This document shows, one piece after another, positions 33,526-43,893 of a stretch of 64,000 bases of DNA. The notes under the pieces are model-generated. The model did no database searches, had not been told where the DNA came from, and saw only the letters and a program-made list of their open reading frames with translations. The translations under genes were made by a program, and so were the position numbers. The stretch spans positions 1 through 64,000 of the forward strand of contig MU128983.1 of the NCBI GenBank assembly GCA_014904985.1, in the 5' to 3' direction. The stretch is from Hydnum rufescens UP504. Lineage: Eukaryota; Basidiomycota; Agaricomycetes; Cantharellales; Hydnaceae. Every line of letters begins with the position of its first letter. Positions within the stretch are counted from its first letter, which is position 1.

Positions 33526-36108
33526 ATGGACGTCGAGCACGCATACGCCGCCAACGCGGCTCCCCACTATCCGCAGGAACACCAACACCACTGGCAACAG
33601 CATGGAACCCACATCCCCTACCCGGCCTCCCCATCTCACCCTACTTTCCCTCCCTTTTATCCCCGCCCACCAGATCACTTCTCTCAGCCTCAAGCCTCCA
33701 CCAGACCTTCCACCGCCAACTTATCCCTCAACCTCTCCTCTCTCTCTGTCGAACCTTCGGCGCCCTCCCCTCACGTCGCGTCCAATCCGAATGGACCCCT
33801 CACCAGCATGCCTGTATCCCCAGACGGGGTCCAACCCGTCCATGGGCAGCAGCAGCAGCAGCAGTCCCAACAGCAACAACACGTCTTTGCCCCGCAGATT
33901 CCGACTTCCCCCTTCACGTACAGTACACACGAGTGGCACAGCCAAATGCCAATTAGTCGCTCCAATTCCTCTTCAGATATGCGCTCAGATACGCCCATGT
34001 CGAACCCGACCCGCAACGGTACTATTCGCCCTCGTTCGATAGAAGAGGACGGTGCGTATGATAGCCTGCAGTCGTCCGCACCCCCCCATCATGTACAACA
34101 GCACTGCCCGCCCCCAAATGGCCACGACCTCCAGCACCACCATTCGTTTTCATCCTCTGCTCACGACGACCAAGAAGCGGCCTCTTCCTTTGCAGACTCC
34201 CATGCCGAGAGCCCCACTAGCGCGAACAGCGACCCCCCAGACGAGCTTCGGTCTGCTGACCCTGACATGCCTCCGAGTTTCGGATTTGCAAAGTTTGATA
34301 ATGTGACGGGTCGTCCTGGAACGGCATCCAGGCCCCCCGCCTCGAATAACTTCGTTGCAAAACTATATCAGTCAGTGCCTCCTATCGTATGCTTTTGCCG
34401 AGACTAATTTGATCATGGCAATTCACAAGAATGATCAGCGACCCAAAGTCTGCACACTTCATCGCCTGGACTGAGCTAGGGACAAGGTTCGCTCCTTCTG
34501 TGTTTGTACACCCACCCCACGTTAAATTCCTTCACTCCCCAGCTTTGTTGTTTCTAGCGTAGGTGAATTCAGTCGAAGTATTCTTGGCTCCCATTTCAAA
34601 CACAATAATGTAAGCCAAACCAAATCTTTAACCCTTGTGTGACCCAACCTTTGAAATGGTTTTCCCAGTTCTCAAGCTTCGTTCGCCAACTGAACATGTA
34701 TGGATTTCATAAGATCAACAGAGTGAGATTCATACCCCTTAATTAGTGTTGTGAAGTGCAATACCAACTTTGTTTTTAGACCCCCCGCGCGCAACGCACG
34801 TCTTCAGACAACCAAGTCTGGGAATTTTCGCACCAAAAGTTCCTCCGTGGACGTCCGGATCTGCTGGACGAAATAAAACGAAAAGCTCTTGACGCTGACC
34901 CAACCGTCCGCCAGCGAGTAGATCTACCCTCTGAAGTAGCGCTGCAACTCTCCCGTATGGCTAATGATCATCATCAAGTGGTCAAGGCTCTCTATTCGGA
35001 GCGTGCCAAAGTCGAACGATTGACAAACATTGTGAAAACTATGTATGACACCATACAGCAGATGATGCCTGGAGCGATGCAGCATACCCCATTTCCTGCC
35101 GACTTGCTAGAACCAGCCGAAGCTCCTCCCATCCTAATCACGTCACCGTCTGACCCGCCCTATTCGGATCACCCATATCCGCCGTCATCTTCATTCTGGA
35201 ATGAGCCACCATCAAGTTTAAGTACTGCCTCTCTAGGAACCATCAGTCCAAGCTCGAGTCCCACCTCTACCGACTTTCCTCCTCACCATTCTCGGCCACC
35301 CCCCCACCCCCACGCTCGTTCCCATTTACGGCATGCTCTTCCTCCGATGAATATCCCATCTCTTCCTAGGTTTGATCATCCCTCCCGACAATCCCTGTCG
35401 TCCCCTGGGGGCGGTGAAGATTCTTTTGATGATGAAAGCGGCCAAGAGGGTCGCAGCTCAGGGCCGAAGCGACAGCGAATGAATCCCAATACATCTTCTG
35501 ACGCTTCATCACCTGGTGGCGGCACTTCCCCGATTACGGCATCCGGCGGGTCATTCGCTGGCGGGCGTAATGGTGGACGTCCCGGAATTTCCTCCACGCC
35601 GTCCTCCGCTGTGCATCTGACAGGGGACCAGCAGCGCCAGATTCCCATTCCGTCATCGCAATCCCAAGGTCAAATACAAGCTCATTCCATGCCAGGAACT
35701 AGCGGCCGGACCTTGTCGCGTGCACGAAGCGACTCGGCCCCATTGGGCATGGGTTTGGGTCAGATTTGGCAAGTTCCTCCCATGTCTCTGAATGCAGCCC
35801 CTACGGGAGGCATCACGTTCTCTACTTCGGGAGACTCGAGTAGACCCCGCAGTGGGACTCAATTAGCTCATGGACGAGTGGCTTCGACGACTTCGCCCCC
35901 GGCGCATGCTTCTCCGACAAAGCGAGAAGACTTTGCGGGGCAGAGGACCTATGGCTCCGTTGCTTCGTCCGTTGGCTCGTCTTCTGGCTCGTCCAATGTC
36001 ATTGGTCCTTCTGGAGCCCAATCCGGCGTGCATGAGGAAATCCTTGGAGATTCAGACGACTCTGGTCACCACCAACTTCAGCACCCACAGCAACCATTGC
36101 GACGATAG
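33526..36108 (+). CDS. hsf1: Heat shock factor (HSF)-type transcription factor
   Basis: A 280-residue disordered N-terminus is rich in H, P, S and Q, with a polyglutamine run near residue 110. The HSF DNA-binding domain follows, split by three or four short introns: SNNFVAKLYQMISDPKSAHF, then IAWTELGTSFVV and EFSRSILGSHFKHNNFSSFV. It ends with the helix-turn-helix RQLNMYGFHKINR. The wing and linker read NQVWEFSHQKFLRGRPDLLD. A helical HR-A/B-like segment is next (SRMANDHHQVVKALYSERAK, VERLTNIVKTMYDTIQQMMP). The rest is a disordered Ser/Pro/Gly-rich activation-type region ending at QPLRR. No response-regulator receiver domain is present, so it is not a Skn7 type. Hsf1 is the likely orthologue, but Mga1/Sfl1-like members cannot be excluded. 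Confidence 0.88.
33847..33881 (+). repeat. CAG/CAA repeat encoding polyglutamine in the HSF-type protein
   Basis: A CAG run followed by a mixed CAG/CAA run is broken by one serine codon. It codes for about eleven glutamines in the disordered N-terminal region. Confidence 0.85.
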
Positions 36109-36661
36109 TATTGGAGCGGACGGACGCTCGGGTTGAGGACAATGGATGCCCTTTTCCTGCCTTTCCTCTGATATATCTATGGGGACGTTTTTTTTTTTCT
36201 CCAATTTGCTTTGTCTTTTGATTATTACTTCAGATTGCGAACTGATCCATTTTAATTTGCGTTCTAAGATGTAGATTTTATTATTCCACTCTCGCTTTTC
36301 CCTCCTAACTTGTTTTATCCCCCCTCCACTTACTATCTTTACCTTGTGCCGTACTCAAATCCATCCTCTGTTCATTCCTTCTCTCGTTTTAAAAGTTTTT
36401 CACATACTTAGTCCCGATTCCGTGGCTGCTAGTACTAGTACATATACGTAGATCATGTCGTTGTAATTCGAAACTGAAAAGAGAAAAAAAAAACTCGTTG
36501 CACTTTCTTCCCGATTCCGATGTTCCAGGAAAAAAAATCCCCCACAAAGGTGTGTGTGTTTACCGGACCGAACTAAACTCCCCGCCCCCCCTTGCTTCGA
36601 CGATAAGGGCTCGATAAGGGTATATACGAGTGTGTATGTGTGTGTGGGTGGGTGGGTGTGT
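36109..36661. other. Convergent intergenic region
   Basis: About 550 bases lie between the ends of two convergent genes. It has a T-rich run near 36188-36200, A runs near 36480-36540 and a GT-rich simple stretch near 36625-36660, consistent with two 3' UTRs. No gene was seen. Confidence 0.4.
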
Positions 36662-37228
36662 TTAGTGCGTGCCGTACGGAGAATGGGTCGGGGGCGGGCC
36701 CGTTTGTGACGGTCCGTGCTCCGATCTGTGTACGCCGCCATGTGTCGTCCCAATTATCTTGAGAAAATCATCATCATCGTCATCAGAAATAAATTTGAAT
36801 TCCAAACTAAACAGGGGGACAGGGGGGGGGGACAGGGGGGAAGGGAGACGGGTAAAAACGAACAGTGATGAGCCAATACTCACCGGTTGACCGTAATAGG
36901 CCATCGTGCCTCGAGGATCAGCCGCGTAGGACTCGTGCGGGAGAGGGGGTTGCTGTTGCATCGAGTGTGCGGTGGTAGTGGGTGGTGGTGGTGGTAGTGA
37001 TGCGAGTGGGAGCGGGAGTGGGTTATATGCAGCCTGTTGTTGTGCTGTTGTAAATGGGACGGCGCGAGGCCATTGCGGTGTTGTTGTTGTTGTGCAGGTG
37101 GTTGTGGATGTGGATGTTGTTGTTCCTCGTGGTGCTGATGGTGCTGGTGTGGATGCTGCTGCTGCTGAGGCTGCTGGAGTTGGGGCTGGGAATGTTGTTG
37201 ACGAAGGTACACTTCATGCTGTTGTTGT

Positions 37229-37266
<38 letters not shown>

Positions 37267-38053
37267 ATGATGATGATGATGATGATGCTGCTCGTGAATT
37301 TGTTGTTGCTGGTAAATGTCAAGGGGGTATGGAACCATGATGGGCGGAGGAGACGGTGTTTGTTGATGGAGATACGGCGTGAGCGAGGGCTGGGAGCCCG
37401 CTGAGAGTGCTATCGTGTCGAGAAGGACGCTAAATTTTTGGGATCATCATAATTAATTCGGGCATGCATATCAACCGAGACCGAGGAAGATAGAGAGAGA
37501 GATAGAGAGAGAAAACAAATAGAAAAAACAAAAAGACGTACTCGCATTCATCCTGAAGCTTTCGAAGCTTCGCAGTAGAGATTGCGAGCTCCTTTTGATG
37601 TTCGTTATATATCTGAACAAGAGTGCGGGTCCAAACACATCCTCATCGTCGGCACAACTGGGCACGGTGATTTGAAGGAAAAAAGGGAAAAAAAAAAAGA
37701 CGCACACCGGTGACAGCCTCATACTTCCCGCGTAAGGCATAGAACCTTGTAGAGAGAGAGAGGAGAGAGAGAGCAGAGCAAACATGAACATGACATTCCA
37801 CGATTTGAAAGTATGGGAGGTGGGTTTCCCCGAGTGCTGCTGGTGATGCTTACTTTTCCTTGTACTTGCTTGCCTTTCCGGGAGGAACCTTTTTGTGTGT
37901 TTTGCCGCGTGAGACTAACAGGGCTTATTCGGGGAGGGGGGGGGGGGGGTATCACAGGCGACGTACAGGCGCTTCCTGACGGTCCTTCTCACTGCGGGTA
38001 GGTGCCTTGCGATTGACAGATGATGCTTGGGAATTTACGCGACTAGAAGACAT
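36662..38053 (-). CDS. Q/H-rich coiled-coil protein, unknown function
   Basis: The start at 38053 gives MSSSRVNSQASSVNRKAPTR. Basic exons follow (SHAAKHTKRFLPER; RFYALRGKYEAVTG), then a coiled-coil exon (IYNEHQKELAISTAKLRKLQ, DECDVLLDTIALSAG). Next come TPYLHQQTPSPPPIMVPYPL and a long low-complexity part with runs of about seven His and sixteen Gln. The C-terminus (PLPHESYAADPRGTMAYYGQ) runs to a good GTGAGT donor, and the last exon ends HSPYGTH at 36662. The Q-rich frame and the C-terminal frame differ by one phase; the switch lies in low-complexity CAA/CAC repeats near 37060-37080. The short basic/coiled-coil core recalls chromatin-complex subunits such as Iec3 of INO80, but this is a guess. 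Adjacent and convergent to the HSF gene. Confidence 0.55.
36813..36845 (+). repeat. Poly-G cluster
   Basis: Several G runs of five to ten bases lie within about 35 bases, giving G-quadruplex potential on the plus strand. They sit in the last intron of the Q/H-rich gene. Confidence 0.7.
37218..37290. repeat. TTG/CTG and ATG triplet repeat (polyGln/polyHis coding)
   Basis: About 14 to 16 TTG/CTG triplets are followed by seven ATG-type triplets. On the minus strand they encode the histidine and glutamine runs of the Q/H-rich protein. Confidence 0.9.
37936..37949 (+). repeat. Poly-G tract, 14 bases
   Basis: A run of 14 G lies inside the first intron of the Q/H-rich gene (C-rich on the transcribed sense strand, near the acceptor). 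Confidence 0.85.
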
Positions 38054-38386
38054 CAAGTCGTAGTGGAGATTGCCTCGTGGAATCCTCGTGATAGCCAGCA
38101 GTGTAAACAAAAAAACCAAACACGGGAGCGCCCGCTTGTCTATCGTACATAGATTCTAAGAGACAGTAGGATGCGAGGGTGTATTTACAGATGCAGAACT
38201 TGATGAGAATGTACAGTGGATGGTGCGGGGGAAGGGGGGGGGGGGTTTCAACGACCCAAGCAAACAAAAAAAGGGGGGGAGGGAAGGGGAGAGAATCGAG
38301 CAGGAGGAAGGGGAACTCCTCTATGTCCACGATTGCTGCATGTAAATCTATTGGGAAACCTTTGGGGATGGGTCATTTATCGGTCA
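38054..38386. other. Short intergenic region with poly-G tract
   Basis: This lies between two minus-strand genes. It contains a 12-base G run at 38234-38245 and another A7G7 stretch near 38266. Promoter of the Q/H-rich gene plus 3' flank of the BCS1-like gene. No other feature was seen. Confidence 0.4.
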
Positions 38387-41300
38387 TCATTCACTTTCAG
38401 TAGAAGGGGTGGTGGTGTTGGTGGTGGTAGAAGCCACCACTGGGACTTGCACGGCTACCCATTTTGAGGAGCTCATGTCGTCAATTGCTGCGGCAGTCTC
38501 GCCCTCGGTGACGCGATCATTCTCGACTTCACTGCTCGTCGCGCTGTCCTCCGAAGTGGCAAGGGTGCTACTATCTCCTGATGAGGACGATGTATCGGAC
38601 GATGTCGACAACCCTGAAGATGATTCCGAGAGTGCGGATTTGTCAGAGATCTCAGACTGGGGAGAAGGTTCAGCCGCAGGAACGGGAGAAATGACTTCGG
38701 CTTCGGCCTCAGAATCCCACTCCGAATCCGTGCCAGCCTTAGCAGGTTCAGGTTTGGCTGATGCCTTTCGCTTACTACGCCTCTGTTTGCGTCTTTCCGC
38801 ATCCTTCTATTAAATGTGGTATAAGTGACTCATTGCTGCCCTCGACAACACAAACATACTCGCCTCGTCCTTCTCCTTTTTCTCGGTGGCAGCCTTCTGC
38901 ACGTGAGGTCTATCAGAATTCGAGTGTAGGTGGGAATCCGAACCTCCTTACCTCGAGCTTCTCCTTCGCTTCTGCCTCATCCTTCTCTTTCTGCTCCTTG
39001 GCGGCCTTCTGAGAACGTGGTTGAGATTAGCGTGGGTACGACTTCCACCCTTTATCTTGACCTCACTTCTTCGGCTTCCTTTTTGGCCTCGGCCTCGGCC
39101 TCCTCTTTCAATTTCTTGAGCTTTGCCTTGGCTTCGCGTTCCTCTGATACACGGTTGAAAGGTAAGACGAAGGCATCGCAGGACAAAAGATAAGTATTGC
39201 AGCTCACTTTCGACCCAGGCACCGACTTCAGCCACAGCTTCACGTGGGCGCGTCTTATTGCGTAAGAGGTACCCTTGGAGACCGGCAACCTATATTCATA
39301 GAAAATCAACGCATCCAGACAAGAAAGGCAGTCAGCAGTGAATCAGGATGGCAAGTCACCGGAACCACGAGACGGCAGGCCTGACACCAATAACAGGATC
39401 AACGAGAATGGAAAAAAGAAACATATACACACGCTCATCTCGTTCTCAGGAATGGCAGCCGCAAACTGCTTGGCCAGTTCGCCGAGCTCTTCTTCTTCAA
39501 GTAGAGGAACAACATGACGATGGGATTTGCGTTTACGGCCTAACTGGGTCTCCGCGACCTCGACCACTTCACCATCAGCGGTGGGCTTAGGTTTGGTTGG
39601 GAAGAAATTCTTATAAATTCCCTCTGGAAATTAATTTGAATTAATGCCGGCTCGCACGTTCTCATCATGCTGACTCACCTGCTTGCCATTTGCTTGCGTG
39701 CTTGAAGTCTACATGGACGTCGAGGCGACCCTTCAAGGAAAAAAACCTCAAGAGGAGAATATACGCAAAGAAATCAAGTGGACGCACTGGCCGGGTGAGA
39801 GCTGGGTCCAAGCGCTCGTAGTGATTCGTGGTTGCGAATAGCAGCCTATCAATTCAACTCCTGAGCGGCCAGTGGAACCGGTGAGCAAAATTAATTACCT
39901 TCCCGTACTAGCAGCCACACCATCCAGTGAGTTGAGAAGACCAGAAAGAGAGAGGGTGTTGGGATCTTCTGGGGGAGGGACAGTAGCTACAATGGGAGTC
40001 GTTGTCGTTGTCGTCGTTGTTGTCGTCGTGGGGATTCCGGTTGACTTGGAATCGCGGGTCACGGAACGCGTAAACGCCGCATCAAGATCTATCCAGCGGC
40101 ATTAAACCACGATGGGGAAGAATAATCTTAACACCACGCGTACCTTCAAGCAACAGAATGCATCTTTCATGCATGAAATGAATATCGAGATGGTTCATGT
40201 TAAGATATTTATCTTACCGAGATGGTACGCGGCCCAAGAGGGTTGTGAGAGTATTGTCGCTCATTCTGATGGCGGAACACGATAGAAGTTAAGTAAACGA
40301 GGGAAATCCAACCCGGGATATCACGCACCCTTTGGCGCTCAAACTGACGACGTAAATATCAAGGGAAAGTTCGCCAGCAATGGCTACAATAATGGATAAG
40401 TAATCACCTCTCAGAGATGAGCCGAAGCACTGACCATGAATCAAGCTGGTCTTGCCACTTCCAGGAACCTAACCACGAAAATAGCAGGCGTAAGTACTGA
40501 GTATTCAATGTGAATTGGAAATGCACTCACCCCATACAAAAGGTAGCCTCGGCGGTATGGGATACCTACAAGAAGTGTTAATTCGAAAGGTCGGTCACTG
40601 AAGGTGCGACACACCTCGATCGGCATACCAGGCCTCTGAAGCCAAGAAATCTTTAGCATCGGCAATAAGCATGTCTTTAACGCCAGGTTCAAGAACGACG
40701 GATGAAAGTGGCCTCTTCTGATGCGCTCCGTTCCAGCGCCAACTAGAGGCTTCAGCGAGAAAGACGTGCACTATGAAGCCGGACCACATGTTTTTGAGCA
40801 CGAGAAGAGGTGTAAAGATAGGACTGGAGCTCACCGCGATGCTCCATGTCGGCTTCGTACTCGCGACGAGCCTGGATGACGAGTTGCTTGAGGATGTTGT
40901 TGTTGCGGGCAATGACGCTGATTTTGAGTTCATGATAGCCCCCGTAATGGCCATTTCGCCTGCTCCGCGTAATCTAGGGAGGGGGGAACGAGGCACTTAG
41001 TATCGATGCTGACAGTAAGCGACAGAAGACCCACCTTGAGCCAATGACCGTCTGTGATCGCACGACGAGCAGCCTAGTCAGGCAATGCATGAAAATCTGA
41101 TGATCTATGCAGGCACGTACGATAAAAAATGGAATGTGTAACGTCTGAATGGAGAACGGCCGAATTAAGCGAAGCTGCGACCCGAAGAGTGAAGACAAGT
41201 TACCTATTGAAGGGAGAAAAGCAATGGCCACTCGACGCCTCCCGTTAGCTTCTTCCGTCTCCTCTTCGCCTTCCACGTCATCCACACCGACAGAGCCGGT

Positions 41301-41917
41301 ACGAGAAGAGCCGACATCGAACTCGCGAGATGCACTGTATGAGGGCTGTTTTTGGAGCCAGTGCCTGTTATAGATTGGGGATGGGAAAATGTCGGAGACC
41401 GCCGAGGAACATGCGGCTTACATAATCCAGTCATACGGGCTGTGATCGATTCCCGTCATTAATTCGTTTTCTGTTTTCTGGGGCATTTCTGAATAGACTC
41501 ACTAGTCTTCTTGGCTAAAATGGGCCGTCTGCCGCCGCCACAACAAAAAAGGCCTTAGAGCTCATCGTTGGGGCAAGGGACGTGGGATTTCTTACGAGAA
41601 AAAAGGCTAGGGAAAACACGGGGTGAGTACGACGAGTGGACTTTTTTTTCAAAACAGTGACTCACAATCTACGAAGGAATGCCAAGCACTCGTGCTGGCC
41701 CGACGGGTCGCTGTCACAAATATCAGTTTTTTGTTGAGGTACGCTAGGACAAAGAACGACGAACCTTCAACTGTTGAGCCGATGATCACCAACTAGAAAA
41801 CGCAGGTGAATTGGTGAATGAGAATTGAGTGATGAGGGCCAGAGAGTGAGCCACCTTTGCCGTGTCCTTGAGAGCACTCGAGTTGAACGGGCCTATGAAG
41901 CTTTTGACGAGGTCCAT
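38387..41917 (-). CDS. BCS1-like AAA ATPase with long charged C-terminal tail
   Basis: The protein opens MDLVKSFIGPFNSSALKDTA, then SASREFDVGSSRTG. The BCS1-specific region precedes the AAA core. The Walker A segment is split by an intron: GIPYRRGYLLYG and VPGSGKTSLIHALAGELSLD. Then come YVVSLSAKGMSDNTLTTLL and Walker B CILLLEDLDAAF. After a polythreonine insert come the family motifs LSGLLNSLDGVAASTGRLLF and ATTNHYERLDPALTRPGRLD. Yeast Bcs1 inserts the Rieske protein into complex III, but agaricomycetes carry many divergent Bcs1-like ATPases of unknown role. This one has a tail of over 200 residues, first a Lys/Glu/Ala coiled coil (LKKLKEEAEAEAKKEAEEKA) then acidic and Ser/Thr-rich. That makes a canonical mitochondrial Bcs1 less likely. 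Thirteen or more short introns. Confidence 0.85.
39996..40036. repeat. GTC/GTT triplet repeat encoding polythreonine
   Basis: About eleven GTY triplets on the plus strand encode a threonine run inserted between Walker B and the second AAA motif of the BCS1-like protein. Confidence 0.8.
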
Positions 41918-42390
41918 GAAGAGTCGTGTTTGATAGTCGTCACTGTTCGTGAGATGAATGGAAATGCAGTTGGGGAAGGAAGAAGTTAGTGGAAATATTC
42001 TCCTTTTATAAGGCGGAAAACTAAATCGCGATTTCGGCCGTTTCGGGTAGTAGCCCTGATTTTATTTACAACGTGTAGTGCAGGAAAGGTTTATTATTTC
42101 TGATGGAATTATCATCACCGAGTCACAAAGCCCCTCGCCCTTGAAGCAGTGTTCTGAGTGCGGTCCATTTTCTGTTCACTGTTCTACCATCAACCTTTCC
42201 GCCCCATGACTCGACGTTGATTCTTGAATCCACAGCCTGTCAGGCGGGCAGGGGGGCATTGTATAGAAAAAATGGATGAAATTTGATCCCATTGCCAGTC
42301 ACGGAAGCTACAAAGCGCAAGGGGAAACAGACATACATATACACAGTACAGGATGCCAACATCATTCAGCCACCAGAAGCTTCAAAGCTT
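41918..42390. other. Intergenic, MDR reductase to BCS1-like gene
   Basis: About 470 bases with an AT-rich promoter-like part near 42000-42110. No gene was recognised. Confidence 0.35.
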
Positions 42391-43893
42391 TCAAGCATCA
42401 TCACCCACAACTACAATGGATTTACCGAAATTGTCCCCAGTCAGTAAGTCCGCAAGGGCTTGTCCCTGGACGAATGGAGTGTGAGAGAGTATCCTCCTCT
42501 GCACGAGGCTGATCACATACCGCATGCTCTAACCCGATAACCCGGGTTTCTTTGTACTTTACCTTACCAGACTGGACAAGAGGCGTGACTACCTCATAGA
42601 ATTCCTCGCTGCCCTTTCTGGACGACCCAGATAAAGCGCGAACCGTGAGATCCCGCGTCAGAATAAAGGGGGTATTCTGCAGATACCACATATCAAGAAT
42701 CCATCTTCGGAATATCGGAGATAATATAATACCTTGACGCTATAAAATTCAGATCTCCCATAGTTGTAAATGTAACCACAGATCTGAGGGTGACGGTGCA
42801 TCAACCTCTTAATTCACACCCATTTATAATACCGCACCACTTACCACGAAGCGACCGCCCACGTTGGCATTCGCAAGCGCGGCGTCGAGCTGTGGTCCAT
42901 TGGTGTTGTCGAAGAACACATCAACAGGTCCGTGCTTGGCTAAGACCTCGTACGGGTCCTCTGTCTTGTAGTTAAATGCAACGTCCGCCCCAATCTCGTC
43001 TCTGAGGAACGCGACCTTGTCGTCCCGACCGGCAGATCCAATAACCTTGAGGCCCCAAATTTTCGCCAATTGAACTACCACTCTAGATATTATAATTAAA
43101 ATATTATTTCCGTTAGCCCGTGGACTCCCAGAAGGGCGGCTGGCGGCACTCACGAGCCCACCGCACCGGATGCTGCCGAAACGAACAGCGTCTCGCCCTA
43201 ACCAGATTAGTCTCGTTACGCATACTTGCAAGGACCCAGCCTTGAAAAAAATCTCACCGGGCTCAGATGACTGACTGAATTTTTAAGACCGTACCAGGCG
43301 GTTAGTCCAGGCATACCGAGCACACCGACGTAATATGAAAGAGGAACGCCGTCGGCGACCTCGAGGGGGTACAAGCTTCTGGCAGGGTACACTGCATAAT
43401 GCTCCCACGCTGCAATCGCAAGACAAGGTGAGGAAAAAACCTTACGATCGCCGCGAGCCAACTTCAGGCCTAAAACGAGCCACTTACAAATAGAGGAACT
43501 ATAGACGAACTCCCCCTCCTTAAAGTTCGAGGCATCCGATCGAACCACGACCCCAATTCCATAGCCACTGAGCCTGCAGAGCTATATATATAAGGCCGAT
43601 CTCGAAAGTGCCCCCATTTTTGATATCCACGCACGGTGAGCCCACAGGCCATGCATTTCTACCAAGCTTCCCTCGCATGTATGGGTCAGGGGACAGAATT
43701 AGAGTCTTGACGAGCACACCCCCGGACAACCCTACACCGGGTAGATCGATCTTTTCCTCAGAATACCTGATATGTTTTCCAGGCTCGATGTACGTGATCG
43801 GTGGCTCAACAAAAAGCACTCTGCCGCTGTTCCACAAACAGGGTCAGTTTCCATGTCCCACAAGAAACCAGCAACTCACTTTACGGTGGACAT
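42391..43893 (-). CDS. Zinc-less MDR-family NADP-dependent reductase (leukotriene B4 dehydrogenase-like)
   Basis: The start at 43893 (MSTVK, then an intron) leads to NGRVLFVEPPITYIEPGKHI and KTLILSPDPYMRGKL, the substrate-side signature of the prostaglandin/alkenal reductase group. It continues MGIGVVVRSDASNFKEGEFV and YYVGVLGMPGLTAWYGL. The Rossmann part reads GETLFVSAASGAVGSVVVQL, KIWGLKVIGSAGRDDKVAFL and PVDVFFDNTNGPQLDAALAN. The last exon GQALADLLTGDNFGKSIVVV matches the family C-terminus; the stop is at 42391-42393. Members reduce the double bond of alpha,beta-unsaturated ketones or aldehydes with NADPH. The zinc-binding residues of classical alcohol dehydrogenases are not seen. The substrate is unknown. 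About seven introns. Confidence 0.9.

Noticed and set aside
36972..37404. Plus-strand frames rich in Val, Leu and Ala opposite the Q/H repeat
   Set aside because: These are the complement of CAG/CAC repeats; low complexity explains the open frames.
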